Assembly: GCF_003026285.1 (NCBI RefSeq)
Contig: NZ_PYOD01000002.1
Span: 868,001-932,000, forward strand
Length of the DNA stretch: 64,000 bases
Source: Photobacterium profundum
GTDB lineage: Bacteria; Pseudomonadota; Gammaproteobacteria; Enterobacterales; Vibrionaceae
Direction: 5' to 3'
Positions 44,724-53,296 of this stretch are shown here, one piece after another. The position numbers and the translations under genes were made by a program. The stretch's first letter is position 1. Each line of letters begins with the position of its first letter. A model generated the notes under the pieces. The model worked only from the letters and a program-made list of their open reading frames with translations, ran no database searches and had not been told where the DNA came from.

Positions 44724-45686
44724 ATGCCAGGAAAGCATATTTCATGCGCGATTAAAAATTATGAATCATTGTCTTTTCTCTGCCCTGATGTAACGAAAGT
44801 TGCATTAGTTACAGAAGGAGGGGGACAGCGAGGTATTTTTACTGCGGGGGTATTAGATGCCTTCTTAGAGGCTGATTTTAATCCGTTCTCATTAATGGTT
44901 GGCACATCTGCTGGTTCATTAAATTTGGCATCGTTTATCTGTGGTCAGACTAAGCATGCGTACCGTGTTATTACCGAAGCAACGACAGACCACGATTTCT
45001 TTGATATTTATCGTTTCCTGGCTGGCAAAGAAGGTTTAAACCTAGATTGGCTATTAGAGCAAACTCAAACTCGTTTGCCGTTAGATTGGCAGCAAGGCCA
45101 CGAGAATATGCGCTCTTGCACAGTACTTGCCAGTGCAAGCCATGCCGATAATCATCACGCGACATTTTTTGATCTAGATAATGATGATTGGCATGTTGCT
45201 TTAAAGGCATCATGTGCAATTCCTATATTACGTCGTCAACCGATATTGAATAAGCAGCAATATTGGGTTGATGGTGGTGTAGGTGCACCTATTCCTGCTC
45301 AAGAAGCTTATGAACGTGGATTCCGTCACATTGTGGTGATTCGTACCGTTCCCATTACTGCACATTTTGATCATTGTTGGATGTCGGTTATAAAAAAAGT
45401 GTTGGGTAAAACTAAAGCGGCTGAGGTTATAGCTTTACTGCTCGAACATGAAGAAAACTACCGACAAACCCAAGAGTTTTTGAATAATCCACCGGCAGAC
45501 GCAACCATCTACGAGATTCACCCAACAAAAGAACTGCATTCCAAGTTAATCGGCAGCACAAGCGATTCGTTAGAGCACGATTATCAGCTAGGACATCGTT
45601 CTGGTCGTTATTTTATGGCGACAGTTGGACGTAACTTTGGTGTAAATGCTAAGCCTGAGAGTAACAAAGAAAAAATTTGTGCATAG
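44724..45686 (+). CDS. Patatin-like phospholipase (YjjU/RssA group)
   Basis: The 320-residue protein has the patatin catalytic dyad: the oxyanion loop EGGGQRGIFTAG (residues 31-42), the nucleophile Ser62 in VGTSAGSLN, and Asp183 in WVDGGVGAP. Patatins hydrolyse phospholipid or glycerolipid acyl chains; YjjU-type members are cytoplasmic with unknown substrate. It is followed after nine bases by an alpha/beta-hydrolase gene of lysophospholipase type. The pair may degrade phospholipids stepwise (phospholipase, then lysophospholipase). AGGGGA lies about nine bases before the ATG. Confidence 0.85.
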   Translation: MPGKHISCAIKNYESLSFLCPDVTKVALVTEGGGQRGIFTAGVLDAFLEADFNPFSLMVGTSAGSLNLASFICGQTKHAYRVITEATTDHDFFDIYRFLAGKEGLNLDWLLEQTQTRLPLDWQQGHENMRSCTVLASASHADNHHATFFDLDNDDWHVALKASCAIPILRRQPILNKQQYWVDGGVGAPIPAQEAYERGFRHIVVIRTVPITAHFDHCWMSVIKKVLGKTKAAEVIALLLEHEENYRQTQEFLNNPPADATIYEIHPTKELHSKLIGSTSDSLEHDYQLGHRSGRYFMATVGRNFGVNAKPESNKEKICA

Positions 45687-45695
45687 GAAATTAAA

Positions 45696-46691
45696 ATGAC
45701 TCAATTATGCATAACGGAACTTGTCACGAAGGAATCGAGTTTTACCACGTTAATGACACATGAAATTCATCAAATGTGGCAACAACGTCAGCAAAATATA
45801 TTTCTGGGGGTAAATAATTTACCGATCAGTTGGGTCAGTATTACAAACCCTAAAAATACACAGTGTGTTGTTATTGTTAATGGTCGCAATGAAAGTTTTT
45901 GGAAATACCAAGAAGTATTTTATGAATTTAGTCGTCGTGGCTTTGATGTGTTTGCGTTGGATCATCGTGGACAAGGGGCTTCAGGACGTATGACCGCAGA
46001 TCCTGAAGTCGGTCATGTTGATAATTTTACTGACTATGTTGAAGATCTACATCAATTTGTTGATTCTATTGTAAAGCCAACTAATTATAACCATGCGTTT
46101 ATTCTGGCGCATTCAATGGGCGGTGCAATAACAACACTATATCTAGAGCAGCATCCTAATATCTTTGATGCAGCAGTGTTAAATGCTCCCATGTTTGGCC
46201 TATGTATGCCTGCGGCGTTGCATTCTATTGCGCCGTCTCTGGCGAAAGTATTGACGAAAATCGCAGATAAGTACCAACAACATCCCTCCTATTTAGTTGG
46301 ACAGAAGGCGTATCATGAAGCTCCTTTTGAGAATAATGACCAATGCCAAAGTTTGATACGTTACGTATGGGCGAAGCATTTATATCAAGTTCACCCTGAA
46401 CTACGTATTGGAGGCCCTAGTACTCGCTGGTTGTGGCAAGCGTTAACTGCGGCAAATAACTGTATTCGTGATGCCAAAAAATTGAAGACACCTGTTTTGT
46501 TATTGCAGGCGGGTAGCGACACAATCGTTGATAATAAAGCTCAGCATCGTTTTAATTGTGTGAGTGAACAATGTCAGATAAAAGTGATAGAGCAGGCTAG
46601 GCATGAACTATTGATGGAGAAAGATGAACTTCGTAACCAAGCATTGACGGAGGCTGTCTCCTTCTTTGACCGTTTTACTGTGCTCAATTAA
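45696..46691 (+). CDS. pldB: Alpha/beta-hydrolase, lysophospholipase L2-like
   Basis: The 331-residue protein has the serine-lipase fold. The nucleophile is Ser140 in ILAHSMGGAI, the acid is the Asp in LLQAGSDTIVD, and the catalytic His is in IEQARHELLME near the C-terminus. The FALDHRGQGASGR loop is characteristic of the PldB/monoacylglycerol lipase group. It starts nine bases after the patatin gene, so the two are co-transcribed. A cytoplasmic lysophospholipase or monoacylglycerol lipase role fits; substrate not proven. Confidence 0.82.
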   Translation: MTQLCITELVTKESSFTTLMTHEIHQMWQQRQQNIFLGVNNLPISWVSITNPKNTQCVVIVNGRNESFWKYQEVFYEFSRRGFDVFALDHRGQGASGRMTADPEVGHVDNFTDYVEDLHQFVDSIVKPTNYNHAFILAHSMGGAITTLYLEQHPNIFDAAVLNAPMFGLCMPAALHSIAPSLAKVLTKIADKYQQHPSYLVGQKAYHEAPFENNDQCQSLIRYVWAKHLYQVHPELRIGGPSTRWLWQALTAANNCIRDAKKLKTPVLLLQAGSDTIVDNKAQHRFNCVSEQCQIKVIEQARHELLMEKDELRNQALTEAVSFFDRFTVLN

Positions 46692-46738
46692 TCGTTATCT
46701 ACTATTCTGTAATACTTCGCAATATTTTTTTCAGCTGT

Positions 46739-46881
46739 TATATCCAAGCCACCTCAAGTCACTCCCGAAGGGACGGCGTTGCTCATTTTAAACGTAGAAC
46801 CACTAGGTCTATAAATAAGCGCCTTGCCTAGAACCCAACAAATTCCCGCTGAAACGAGCATCTTGAGGTAACTTGGGTATA
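46739..46881. repeat. 143-bp palindromic MITE-like element
   Basis: Terminal inverted repeats of 20 bases (17 matching) bound it: TATATCCAAGCCACCTCAAG at the left and CTTGAGGTAACTTGGGTATA at the right. The interior contains further partial palindromes (GTAGAACC/GAACCCAAC, CTAGG/CCTAG). It contains no gene. Size and ends fit short Vibrionaceae repeats or MITEs; the family is not identified. It lies between the lysophospholipase and ywbE-like genes. Confidence 0.6.
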
Positions 46882-46921
46882 CAATCGCTATATTAATGTT
46901 TTAACTAAGTAGTGATTAACA

Positions 46922-47113
46922 ATGAATGGTACAAGCCGCTCAGATATTCATGCTGGATTAGAAGTACAAATCGTTTTAAAAGAAGATCAACGTACAGGCA
47001 ATTTAACGAAAGGTATTGTGAAAGATTTACTGACTAAATCTGCAACGCACCCTCATGGTATTAAAGTTCGTTTAGAAAGTGGTGATGTTGGGCGAGTAAA
47101 AGAAATTCTGTAA
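46922..47113 (+). CDS. YwbE-like small conserved protein
   Basis: The 63-residue protein matches the DUF2196/YwbE family: DIHAGLEVQIVLKEDQRTG, then TKGIVKDLLTKSATHPHGIKVRLESGDVGRVKEI. The pattern LTKS...HPHGIKVRLE.G.VGRV is highly conserved. Function is unknown; it is expected to be a small cytoplasmic protein. It is a single gene ending in a terminator. Confidence 0.85.
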   Translation: MNGTSRSDIHAGLEVQIVLKEDQRTGNLTKGIVKDLLTKSATHPHGIKVRLESGDVGRVKEIL

Positions 47114-47134
47114 TGACAATAAACTTAACTGTGT

Positions 47135-47161
47135 AAGGCTCTGTATAACAGCGCCTTTTTT
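47135..47161 (+). terminator. Terminator after the ywbE-like gene
   Basis: AAGGC and CTGT pair with ACAG and GCCTT around ATA, with one internal mismatch, followed by four further T. Confidence 0.8.
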
Positions 47162-47242
47162 CGATTAAGGTGAACAGTTAAGCCACTGGTTACCTTATTT
47201 TAAGACAGTTTTTCGAGTGAAAACGAAATTTATCTGTACAAA

Positions 47243-47268
47243 AGCGACATACCTGTTAGTATGTCGCT
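47243..47268. promoter_or_regulatory. Hairpin/palindrome upstream of the cold-shock gene
   Basis: AGCGACATAC pairs with GTATGTCGCT around CTGTTA. The core GCGACAT recurs directly upstream of the cold-shock start (47409). Depending on the true transcription start it is either an operator or part of a long leader. No T-run follows. Confidence 0.5.
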
Positions 47269-47378
47269 CAGCAATTCAGAGAGTTATTACATGCAGCATC
47301 AAGTACAAGTTAAACTTACAGCTACAAAAACGTTATCGTTATGTGCCTATATGTTTCCTTTTATTTAGCGTAATAGTG

Positions 47379-47413
47379 TATAATTCAACAAATTATCACG
47401 TCGCATATGCGAC
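47379..47413 (+). promoter_or_regulatory. Promoter -10 and leader palindrome of the cold-shock gene
   Basis: TATAAT at 47379-47384 is a perfect -10 hexamer (the -35 is weak). It is followed by the 14-bp palindrome GTCGCATATGCGAC at 47400-47413, which would lie in a short 5' leader before AAGGGA and the ATG. Confidence 0.5.
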
Positions 47414-47439
47414 ATTTGAATATTAAATAAGGGACAAAC

Positions 47440-47649
47440 ATGTCTAACACAACTGGTATCGTGAAGTGGTTTAACGAAGAGAAAGGTTTCGGTTTCATCA
47501 CTCAAGACAACGGCGGCGCTGACGTATTCGTACATTTCCGTGCAATCGCTTCAGAAGGCTTTAAAACGCTTGCTGAAGGTCAAAAAGTTTCTTTTGAAGT
47601 AGAGCAAGGCCAAAAAGGTCTTCAAGCTGCAAACGTTGTAGCTTTATAA
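47440..47649 (+). CDS. CspA-family cold-shock protein
   Basis: The 69-residue protein is a complete cold-shock domain. RNP1 reads KGFGFI and RNP2 reads VFVHF, both nucleic-acid-binding motifs, in the frame [15 protein letters not shown]. It binds single-stranded RNA/DNA and melts structures (family knowledge). AAGGGA lies six bases before the ATG. The leader contains paired GCGACAT/ATGTCGC elements that may fold in a temperature-dependent way. It ends with a strong terminator. Which paralogue (CspA, C, D or E) cannot be told. Confidence 0.93.
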
Positions 47650-47673
47650 TTCTTTAATAAAAAGAAATGATAG

Positions 47674-47697
47674 AAGGTCGCCTAGGCGGCCTTTTTT
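47674..47697 (+). terminator. Terminator of the cold-shock gene
   Basis: AAGGTCGC pairs with GCGGCCTT around CTAG, followed by a T-run. Confidence 0.9.
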
Positions 47698-47756
47698 GTT
47701 TCTGGAATTTGGAGAATTAGACTGTGGTGTTATGGCTATCGGCAATATAGAACGAT

Positions 47757-47781
47757 GAAAAGCCGTAAAAATACGGCTTTA
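47757..47781. terminator. Terminator after the ornithine carbamoyltransferase gene
   Basis: AAAGCCGTA pairs with TACGGCTTT around AAAA (minus strand TTTT), ending in T residues leftward. Confidence 0.8.
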
Positions 47782-47820
47782 GTAGATAGGATTTCTTAGT
47801 TAGGTGCAAATTACTGGCTA

Positions 47821-48822
47821 TTAATCGCCTAAGGTTGCAACCATAATTGCTTTAATTGAGTGCATTCTATTTTCTGCTTCATCGAAACAAATAGTGTAAG
47901 AAGATTCAAAAACGTCTTCTGTCACTTCAAGACCTTTCATATTGAATTTCTCTTCTATTTTTTTACCCACTCGTGTTTCGTCATTATGAAATGCAGGTAA
48001 GCAGTGCATGTATTTAACCGCTGGGTTCTGCGTTGCTGTGATAACCGACATGTTCACTTGATAGGGTGCTAGATCGTTTATGCGAGCTTCCCACAGTTCT
48101 TCTGGTTCACCCATAGAAACCCATACATCACCGTAAATAAAGTCTACGCTATCAACACCTTCCTGGACATTATCGGTAATAACAATTTTACCTCCTGAAA
48201 TTTTGCACAACTCATTGCACTCCGCAACAAGAGCTGGATCTGGCCAGTAGGCTTTAGGGCCAACAAGACGGATTTCCATTCCCACTTTTGCCGCGCCAAC
48301 CATTAGTGAGTTACCCATATTATTTTTTGCATCGCCCATATAGGCGAGTTTCATTTGATTTAGGCGCTTGCCGTTACCGTGTTCTAGCATTGTCATCCAA
48401 TCTGCGATGATTTGAGTTGGGTGCCATTCATCGGTTAAACCATTCCAAACCGGCACGCCGGCATGCTCTCCTAGAATCTCAACGACATCCTGCCCAAAAC
48501 CACGATATTCAATGCCATCATAGAAACGACCTAAAACACGGGCAGTATCTTTAGTACTTTCCTTATGACCCATTTGCGAGCCGCCGCCAATGTAAGTGAC
48601 ATGTGCTCCTTGATCATGGGCTGCTACTTCAAACGCACAACGGGTACGAGTGGACGTTTTTTCAAAGATGAGAGCGATATTTTTACCCTTCAGCTTCTGT
48701 TGTTCAGTGCCCGCATACTTGGCATGTTTTAAGTCTTGCGCCAATGCTATGAGGTGTTCGATTTCTTTGCCTGTGAAATCAAGTAATTTTAGAAAGTTAC
48801 GGTTGCGAAGATTAAAAGACAT
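47821..48822 (-). CDS. argF: Ornithine carbamoyltransferase
   Basis: The 333-residue enzyme has all landmarks of ornithine carbamoyltransferase: carbamoyl-phosphate loop STRTR near residue 56, HPTQ at 134-137, the ornithine SMG loop in [14 protein letters not shown], and the HCLPAFH active-site motif. It makes citrulline from ornithine and carbamoyl phosphate, or runs in reverse in arginine fermentation. Length fits E. coli ArgF/ArgI. No other arginine gene is adjacent, so biosynthetic versus catabolic use is open. It is distinct from the carbamoyltransferase at 55876, which lacks the SMG loop. Confidence 0.92.
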   Translation of the reverse strand: MSFNLRNRNFLKLLDFTGKEIEHLIALAQDLKHAKYAGTEQQKLKGKNIALIFEKTSTRTRCAFEVAAHDQGAHVTYIGGGSQMGHKESTKDTARVLGRFYDGIEYRGFGQDVVEILGEHAGVPVWNGLTDEWHPTQIIADWMTMLEHGNGKRLNQMKLAYMGDAKNNMGNSLMVGAAKVGMEIRLVGPKAYWPDPALVAECNELCKISGGKIVITDNVQEGVDSVDFIYGDVWVSMGEPEELWEARINDLAPYQVNMSVITATQNPAVKYMHCLPAFHNDETRVGKKIEEKFNMKGLEVTEDVFESSYTICFDEAENRMHSIKAIMVATLGD

Positions 48823-49117
48823 AGTATTACCTTATCGTATCTCTGTGATGTAGTTATAAGCGCTTAATGTATTTTCTATGGGAATGTACATAGGATTAAG
48901 TCGCCGTGTTGTTTTGCAATTACTATTCTCTTTTCCCTTCACAGCGTCTATTCGAGTTTAATTAAACCAGTATTAATATTTTTTTAATCAAGGAATTATA
49001 CTCACTAAATACCGCATATTTATTCTGACTAACAGTTAACACTTTACTGACCGTTAGCAGACAGATGTATCGCTATAATTGAAAGTTATCGATAGGCAGT
49101 TGTATATAGGTGTACTG
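48823..49117. other. Divergent intergenic region (argF / nlpE-like)
   Basis: Almost 300 bases of AT-rich DNA hold the divergent promoters. I looked for ARG boxes and found only weak matches, so ArgR control of argF is not supported by what I can see. Confidence 0.4.
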
Positions 49118-49594
49118 ATGAAACGAAATCTACTAGTTGTAACAGTTATGGGATTATTATTGGTTGGCTGCGATCAAAAAGCTTCAACAGAAGTAGTGCA
49201 ACCTGAGCAGGCTGAATCTACTATCGTCGCTGCAATTCAAGATCAAGCAGAAGTCATTGCAGATGCACATAACGCACGTAATGCACTGGATTGGAATGGT
49301 ACATACAATGGCATTTTACCGTGTGCTGATTGCTCGGGTATAGAAACACAGCTAATGCTTAGGCAAGACGGCTCTTATATGCTTACTGAAACCTACCAAG
49401 GAAAAGAAGGTGGCGATGTCGAGCGCAGTGGTCAACTTGAATGGAATGCCGCTGGTAATACAGTCACGTTGCTCAACGATAATGGAAGTAGTATTCAGTA
49501 CTTTGTTGGAGAAAGGCGCTTGTTTCGTTTAGACCGTGAAGGGAAACGAATCACTGGCGATTTAGCTGAAAATTATATATTACAAAAGCAGTAA
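49118..49594 (+). CDS. nlpE: NlpE-like envelope lipoprotein
   Basis: The 158-residue protein has a lipoprotein signal peptide with lipobox LLVGC (MKRNLLVVTVMGLLLVGC) and one NlpE N-terminal domain with the signature WNGTYNGILPCADCSGIETQLML, which contains the CxxC pair. NlpE is an outer-membrane lipoprotein that signals surface sensing and lipoprotein stress to Cpx in E. coli, and it was linked to copper. The C-terminal OB domain of E. coli NlpE is missing, as in many Vibrio homologues. The ATG at 49118 is chosen because it opens the signal peptide. Confidence 0.82.
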   Translation: MKRNLLVVTVMGLLLVGCDQKASTEVVQPEQAESTIVAAIQDQAEVIADAHNARNALDWNGTYNGILPCADCSGIETQLMLRQDGSYMLTETYQGKEGGDVERSGQLEWNAAGNTVTLLNDNGSSIQYFVGERRLFRLDREGKRITGDLAENYILQKQ

Positions 49595-49822
49595 ACCGTC
49601 GTAACGTTAGTGTACTTTGGGCTTCGAAGTTCATTCAGGTAGTGCAGATCGCCCTAATGAAATCACTCGTAGTATTGAGTCTTTAAACAGATAGAACAGC
49701 ATCACCGCTAAGGTTGTAACTTGGGTATATATTTATGATGGATGTATACAACATTATTTGGACAGTAAACCTGTTACTATTCTTATAAGAATAAGAAATA
49801 AAGCTTTGGTAAGGGATATAAC

Positions 49823-50449
49823 ATGAGAATAATGAGCCAGCTGTGTGGGGTATTGATAGCCCTAACAGCAACAAATAGTGCTTGGGCTGCAGATAAAGTG
49901 GTGGTGTTAGAAGATGGTCGACAAATTGTATTACATGATGACTTCACATGGGAATACCAAGCAATAAAGACGACCGTTTTACCTGTAGAGGTGAAATCGA
50001 CGCCAATCGAAACGATAAGTGCAGTACCAATAGCACCTGCTACCTCTAGTATTACGAAGGGTGCTACCGCTATTCCCCTTACTCAGGCACCTAAAGGAGC
50101 ACGTATAGAGCTGGGCACGAGTAAAAACATTCAACAACTGAGTAATAGTGGTATTGATGTGCTACTTACAGCTGCCGAGTATGACGATGGTGTGCTTGTT
50201 ATTCCGACAATGATGACAAATCAGAGTTTGCAATCGGTCGTTACAGTGATTGTAAAGGTTGCCTTAAACGATGAAAATGGAAATCAAATCGGTAGTGAAG
50301 AGGCGAAAATTTGGTCATCAATAAAACGTCTTCCTGATACGTATTTTAGACCTAAGACCCAGCAAAAAGGTAACCCTATCACTTTTACAGTACCTGAAAA
50401 GTCGGTTTACTTTATCAGCGCTGAAATTGTTGAAGTTGAGCATTGGTAA
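49823..50449 (+). CDS. Exported DUF3157-like protein
   Basis: The 208-residue protein has a signal peptide (MRIMSQLCGVLIALTATNSAWA) and an early segment KVVVLEDGRQIVLHDDFTWEY typical of a family described as DUF3157 in Vibrionaceae (recollection; function unknown). A Pro/Thr/Ser-rich linker (residues about 50-90) leads to a C-terminal beta-rich domain with ALNDENGNQIGSEEAKIWSSIKRLP. It is probably periplasmic. It ends in a terminator that is almost identical to the one after pepT. Confidence 0.7.
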   Translation: MRIMSQLCGVLIALTATNSAWAADKVVVLEDGRQIVLHDDFTWEYQAIKTTVLPVEVKSTPIETISAVPIAPATSSITKGATAIPLTQAPKGARIELGTSKNIQQLSNSGIDVLLTAAEYDDGVLVIPTMMTNQSLQSVVTVIVKVALNDENGNQIGSEEAKIWSSIKRLPDTYFRPKTQQKGNPITFTVPEKSVYFISAEIVEVEHW

Positions 50450-50504
50450 TATAAATAAGAGACTAAATACGAAAGTGTCGAGACTTTTATAATGACGTAA
50501 TTTT

Positions 50505-50542
50505 AAAGAGCATGAAATCGAATGATTACATGCTCTTTTTTT
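50505..50542. terminator. Terminator, copy A of a duplicated hairpin
   Basis: AAAGAGCATG pairs with CATGCTCTTT and is followed by a T-run; the interior is AAATCGAATGATTA. It matches copy B at 54565 over about 37 bases, including the loop, with one difference (A versus T). Confidence 0.9.
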
Positions 50543-50713
50543 ATAACAAAATTATTTATTATATTTAGTGGTGTGACTATTACTATCATCTATTTATTTT
50601 GTTATGTTTGTTTTATGTAAATTAAGCGCTTTAAATTTGTTTCTATTTCTTTGTTAAAAATCAATGTATTGATAATTCCATACTCATTGTGTGTGTTAGT
50701 CACAAATTTAGTG

Positions 50714-50796
50714 TGGGAAAATCTAATTCCCTTGTAAGTGTCATCGGATAAGTGGAAATATATCCCATAGATTAAAGATTTGGGAAATAAGCCCCA
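50714..50796. promoter_or_regulatory. Three imperfect TGGGAAA..CCCA palindromes upstream of the RpiR gene
   Basis: TGGGAAAATCTAATTCCC (50714), TGGAAATATATCCCA (50753) and TGGGAAATAAGCCCCA (50781) share GGGAAA and CCC arms. The last touches the ATG. They are candidate sites for autorepression by the RpiR-type regulator. Confidence 0.45.
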
Positions 50797-51638
50797 TGGA
50801 TAAAAAAGACTTCATCAATGCAGTAAATGGGTTAGGGGCGCTGACTGTAGCAGAAGAGCGTATTACCCAGTACTTTATGAAGCATTATACCATGCTGCCT
50901 TTTGCAAAAATTGATGAGTTATGCAAGCAGATTGGGGTTGGAAAAGCGACATTAGGGCGCTTTTTACAACACTTAGGCTTCAGTGGCTTTTTGGAATTCA
51001 AGAAACATGTAGCCGATGAATTAGCCCAAACGTTGACGACCCCCGTTGAACGATATGAGGTTACACAACACACTGATAATGAAAGTATATTGACGAAACA
51101 TTACGATGAAGTAATGTTTAATATGACTAAAACCTTTGCATCAATTTCGGATGACGATTTCGAACGTGCGATTAGGTATATGCAGAACCCGAAAGGAAAG
51201 TTATACGTGATGGGCAGTGCTTCATCAGAAGCCTTAGCTAATTATTTCTTTTTATTGGCTAGGTACTTACGTAAAGATGTGGTGTGGTTGAAAGCTGATA
51301 TATCGACATTACCCCATCAGTTGGCGGATGTGACAGAAGACGATACCTTATTTGCGATTTCCTACCACCGCTTTTCTACAATTACTATACGTTTAGTGAA
51401 GTGGTTTCATCAGTTTGGCGGCCGTATTATTTTTGTTACCGATCAGCCTGTAAACCCGTTTGTGGCGTATTGCGATATTCAGTTTGCAGTTGAAAGTGGC
51501 AGTGAAGGTTTTTTTAATAATCGATCTTCTGGCTTTGCATTGATTGAAGCCTTTATTAAAGGGCTTTCAAGGCAGAAAGAAAAAAATAATCGTTTTAATC
51601 GTATTGAAAGTGTATTTGATGAGTTCAGTGTTTTTTAA
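50796..51638 (+). CDS. RpiR/MurR-family regulator
   Basis: The 280-residue protein has an N-terminal RpiR helix-turn-helix (residues about 20-60; AEERITQYFMKHYTMLPFAKI, read in parts, then ICKQIGVGKATLGRFLQHLGFSGF) and a C-terminal SIS sugar-phosphate-binding domain (LYVMGSASSEALANYFF near 130, VTDQPVNPFVAYCDIQFAV near 215). RpiR proteins sense phosphosugars or related acids. It precedes a DcuC transporter and PepT in the same direction, so it may control them. The effector is unknown. Confidence 0.85.
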   Translation: MDKKDFINAVNGLGALTVAEERITQYFMKHYTMLPFAKIDELCKQIGVGKATLGRFLQHLGFSGFLEFKKHVADELAQTLTTPVERYEVTQHTDNESILTKHYDEVMFNMTKTFASISDDDFERAIRYMQNPKGKLYVMGSASSEALANYFFLLARYLRKDVVWLKADISTLPHQLADVTEDDTLFAISYHRFSTITIRLVKWFHQFGGRIIFVTDQPVNPFVAYCDIQFAVESGSEGFFNNRSSGFALIEAFIKGLSRQKEKNNRFNRIESVFDEFSVF

Positions 51639-51740
51639 TTAATTAGATTATCGCTAAAAATAACATTTAATGTACAGCTGTAATTCATCAATGAATGACA
51701 GTGTAACTTTGTGATTTCTATAAATAAGTTTTTTGATTTG

Positions 51741-51763
51741 TGCTCATTTATTTTAAATGAGCA
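51741..51763 (+). other. Leader hairpin before dcuC
   Basis: TGCTCATTTA and TAAATGAGCA form perfect 10-bp arms around TTT. No T-run follows. It lies 34 bases upstream of the dcuC start and may be an operator or leader structure. Confidence 0.4.
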
Positions 51764-51797
51764 GCCCTACTATGACTGTAAGATAATGAGGTTTTAA

Positions 51798-53159
51798 ATG
51801 ATTACTTTATTAGCGTTACCTACGATATTAGGCGTCGGGTATTTTATTGTAAAAAAATATAATACTCAGGCGGTATTATTCCTTGCCGGTTTATTAATGA
51901 TTGCGCTTGGTGTGCTAAATGGTACGACAGATTTTCTTCCTAAAGGGGGAACTCCAACCGGCGCCATCATCGTTGATTTTTTTGAAGTAATTAAAGTTAT
52001 TTCTTCATCAACGTTGGCGAAGTTAGGTTTGATCATTATGGCCGTGGGGGGCTTTTCGAAATATATGGGGCACATTGGTGCTGCCAATGCGATGGTCCAA
52101 ATTGCGACTAAACCACTTTCTCACATTAAAAATCCGTATCTAGTATTAGCGCTGGCGTACATTATTGGTCAGTTGATTAATATTTTCATTCCGAGTGCGA
52201 CAGGTTTAGCACTGTTGTTATTAGTCGCTATGTATCCAGTACTTGTGGGGGTTGGTTGTAACCCAGCAGCTGCGGCGGCAGTGGTTGCGACAACGGGCTG
52301 TTTGGATTTAGGGCCAGCCTCTTCAGCCGCGAATAAAGCAGCTGAAGTCTCGGGTATCGACGTTGCAACGTATTTTGCGAGCTATCAGCTTCCCGTTGCG
52401 ATGGTCGCGATGTTAGTGATTGCAGCGCTGCACTTTGTATGCCAGCGCTACTTTGATCAGAAAGACGCAGAAAAAGGCGTTACCCACGAATTTAATCTTG
52501 ATGCAAAAGAACAACGTGATGCGCCTAAGTGGTTTGCAATTCTGCCTGTATTGCCACTGATGTTACTACTAACATTCAGTAAGTTTGCTGTTACCTCTGT
52601 GCGTATGGATGTGGTAACGGCGATGTTCATTGCCCTGTTTGTGTCAATGATATGTGATTACATTTACACTCGTGATGGTAAGCAAGTGGCTGCGTCACTG
52701 AAAGTGTACCTAGAAGGAATGGGTAATGTATTTACTGGTGTAGTGAGTTTAATTATTTCTGCTCAGGTATTCGTAACTGGCTTAACGGCGATTGGCTTCA
52801 TTGATTTATTGCTTAACTCGGCATCTAGTATGGGGTTAGGTTATTTGGCGATGGTAGTGGTATTAGTACTGATTATTGTGATGGTGACTATGTTGTCTGG
52901 TTCAGGCAATGCCTCGTTCTTTAGTTTTTCTAACTTGGCACCTGATGTGGCTGCGCAAGTGGGTACAGCTGCTGCGCACGTTGCATTACCAATGCAATTA
53001 GCCGCAGGCTTAATGCGTTCAGCATCGCCAGTTGCTGGTGTCGTCATTGCGTGTGCTGGTGTGGCTAATATCTCGCCAATTGAGTTAGCAAAGCGTACCG
53101 CAATTCCGATGTTCGGAGGTTTATTGACTGTGCTTATTTGTTCTCAGGTTTTGGTATAA
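51798..53159 (+). CDS. dcuC: DcuC-family C4-dicarboxylate transporter
   Basis: The 453-residue membrane protein matches DcuC: about a dozen helices, with FIPSATGLALLLLVAMYP near residue 130 and GSGNASFFSFSNLAPDVA near 370. DcuC proteins exchange or export succinate, fumarate and malate under anaerobic conditions (E. coli 461 residues). Preceded by an RpiR-type regulator and followed by a peptidase T gene after a terminator. An alternative is a related di- or tricarboxylate permease, since specificity is not readable. Confidence 0.85.
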   Translation: MITLLALPTILGVGYFIVKKYNTQAVLFLAGLLMIALGVLNGTTDFLPKGGTPTGAIIVDFFEVIKVISSSTLAKLGLIIMAVGGFSKYMGHIGAANAMVQIATKPLSHIKNPYLVLALAYIIGQLINIFIPSATGLALLLLVAMYPVLVGVGCNPAAAAAVVATTGCLDLGPASSAANKAAEVSGIDVATYFASYQLPVAMVAMLVIAALHFVCQRYFDQKDAEKGVTHEFNLDAKEQRDAPKWFAILPVLPLMLLLTFSKFAVTSVRMDVVTAMFIALFVSMICDYIYTRDGKQVAASLKVYLEGMGNVFTGVVSLIISAQVFVTGLTAIGFIDLLLNSASSMGLGYLAMVVVLVLIIVMVTMLSGSGNASFFSFSNLAPDVAAQVGTAAAHVALPMQLAAGLMRSASPVAGVVIACAGVANISPIELAKRTAIPMFGGLLTVLICSQVLV

Positions 53160-53241
53160 CCACGTTAAATTGAAAAAGCTATATGTTATCAGGCCGTACA
53201 GAGATCTTGTGAAGTACTGTGCGACCATTTACTGAAAATAT

Positions 53242-53268
53242 GCCTTAATATCCATTAAGGCTTTTTTT
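53242..53268 (+). terminator. Terminator between dcuC and pepT
   Basis: GCCTTAAT pairs with ATTAAGGC around ATCC and is followed by seven T residues. Confidence 0.9.
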
Positions 53269-53296
53269 GAAATAATGCAAAGCGTTGGAGTTATAC

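Noticed and set aside
47217-47426. 69-residue reading frame upstream of the cold-shock gene
   Set aside because: It covers the palindromes and promoter of the cold-shock gene and has no ribosome site or family resemblance.
49010-49028. Possible ARG box (GCATATTTATTC core) between argF and nlpE-like genes
   Set aside because: Three mismatches in the core and about 190 bases from argF; too weak to call.
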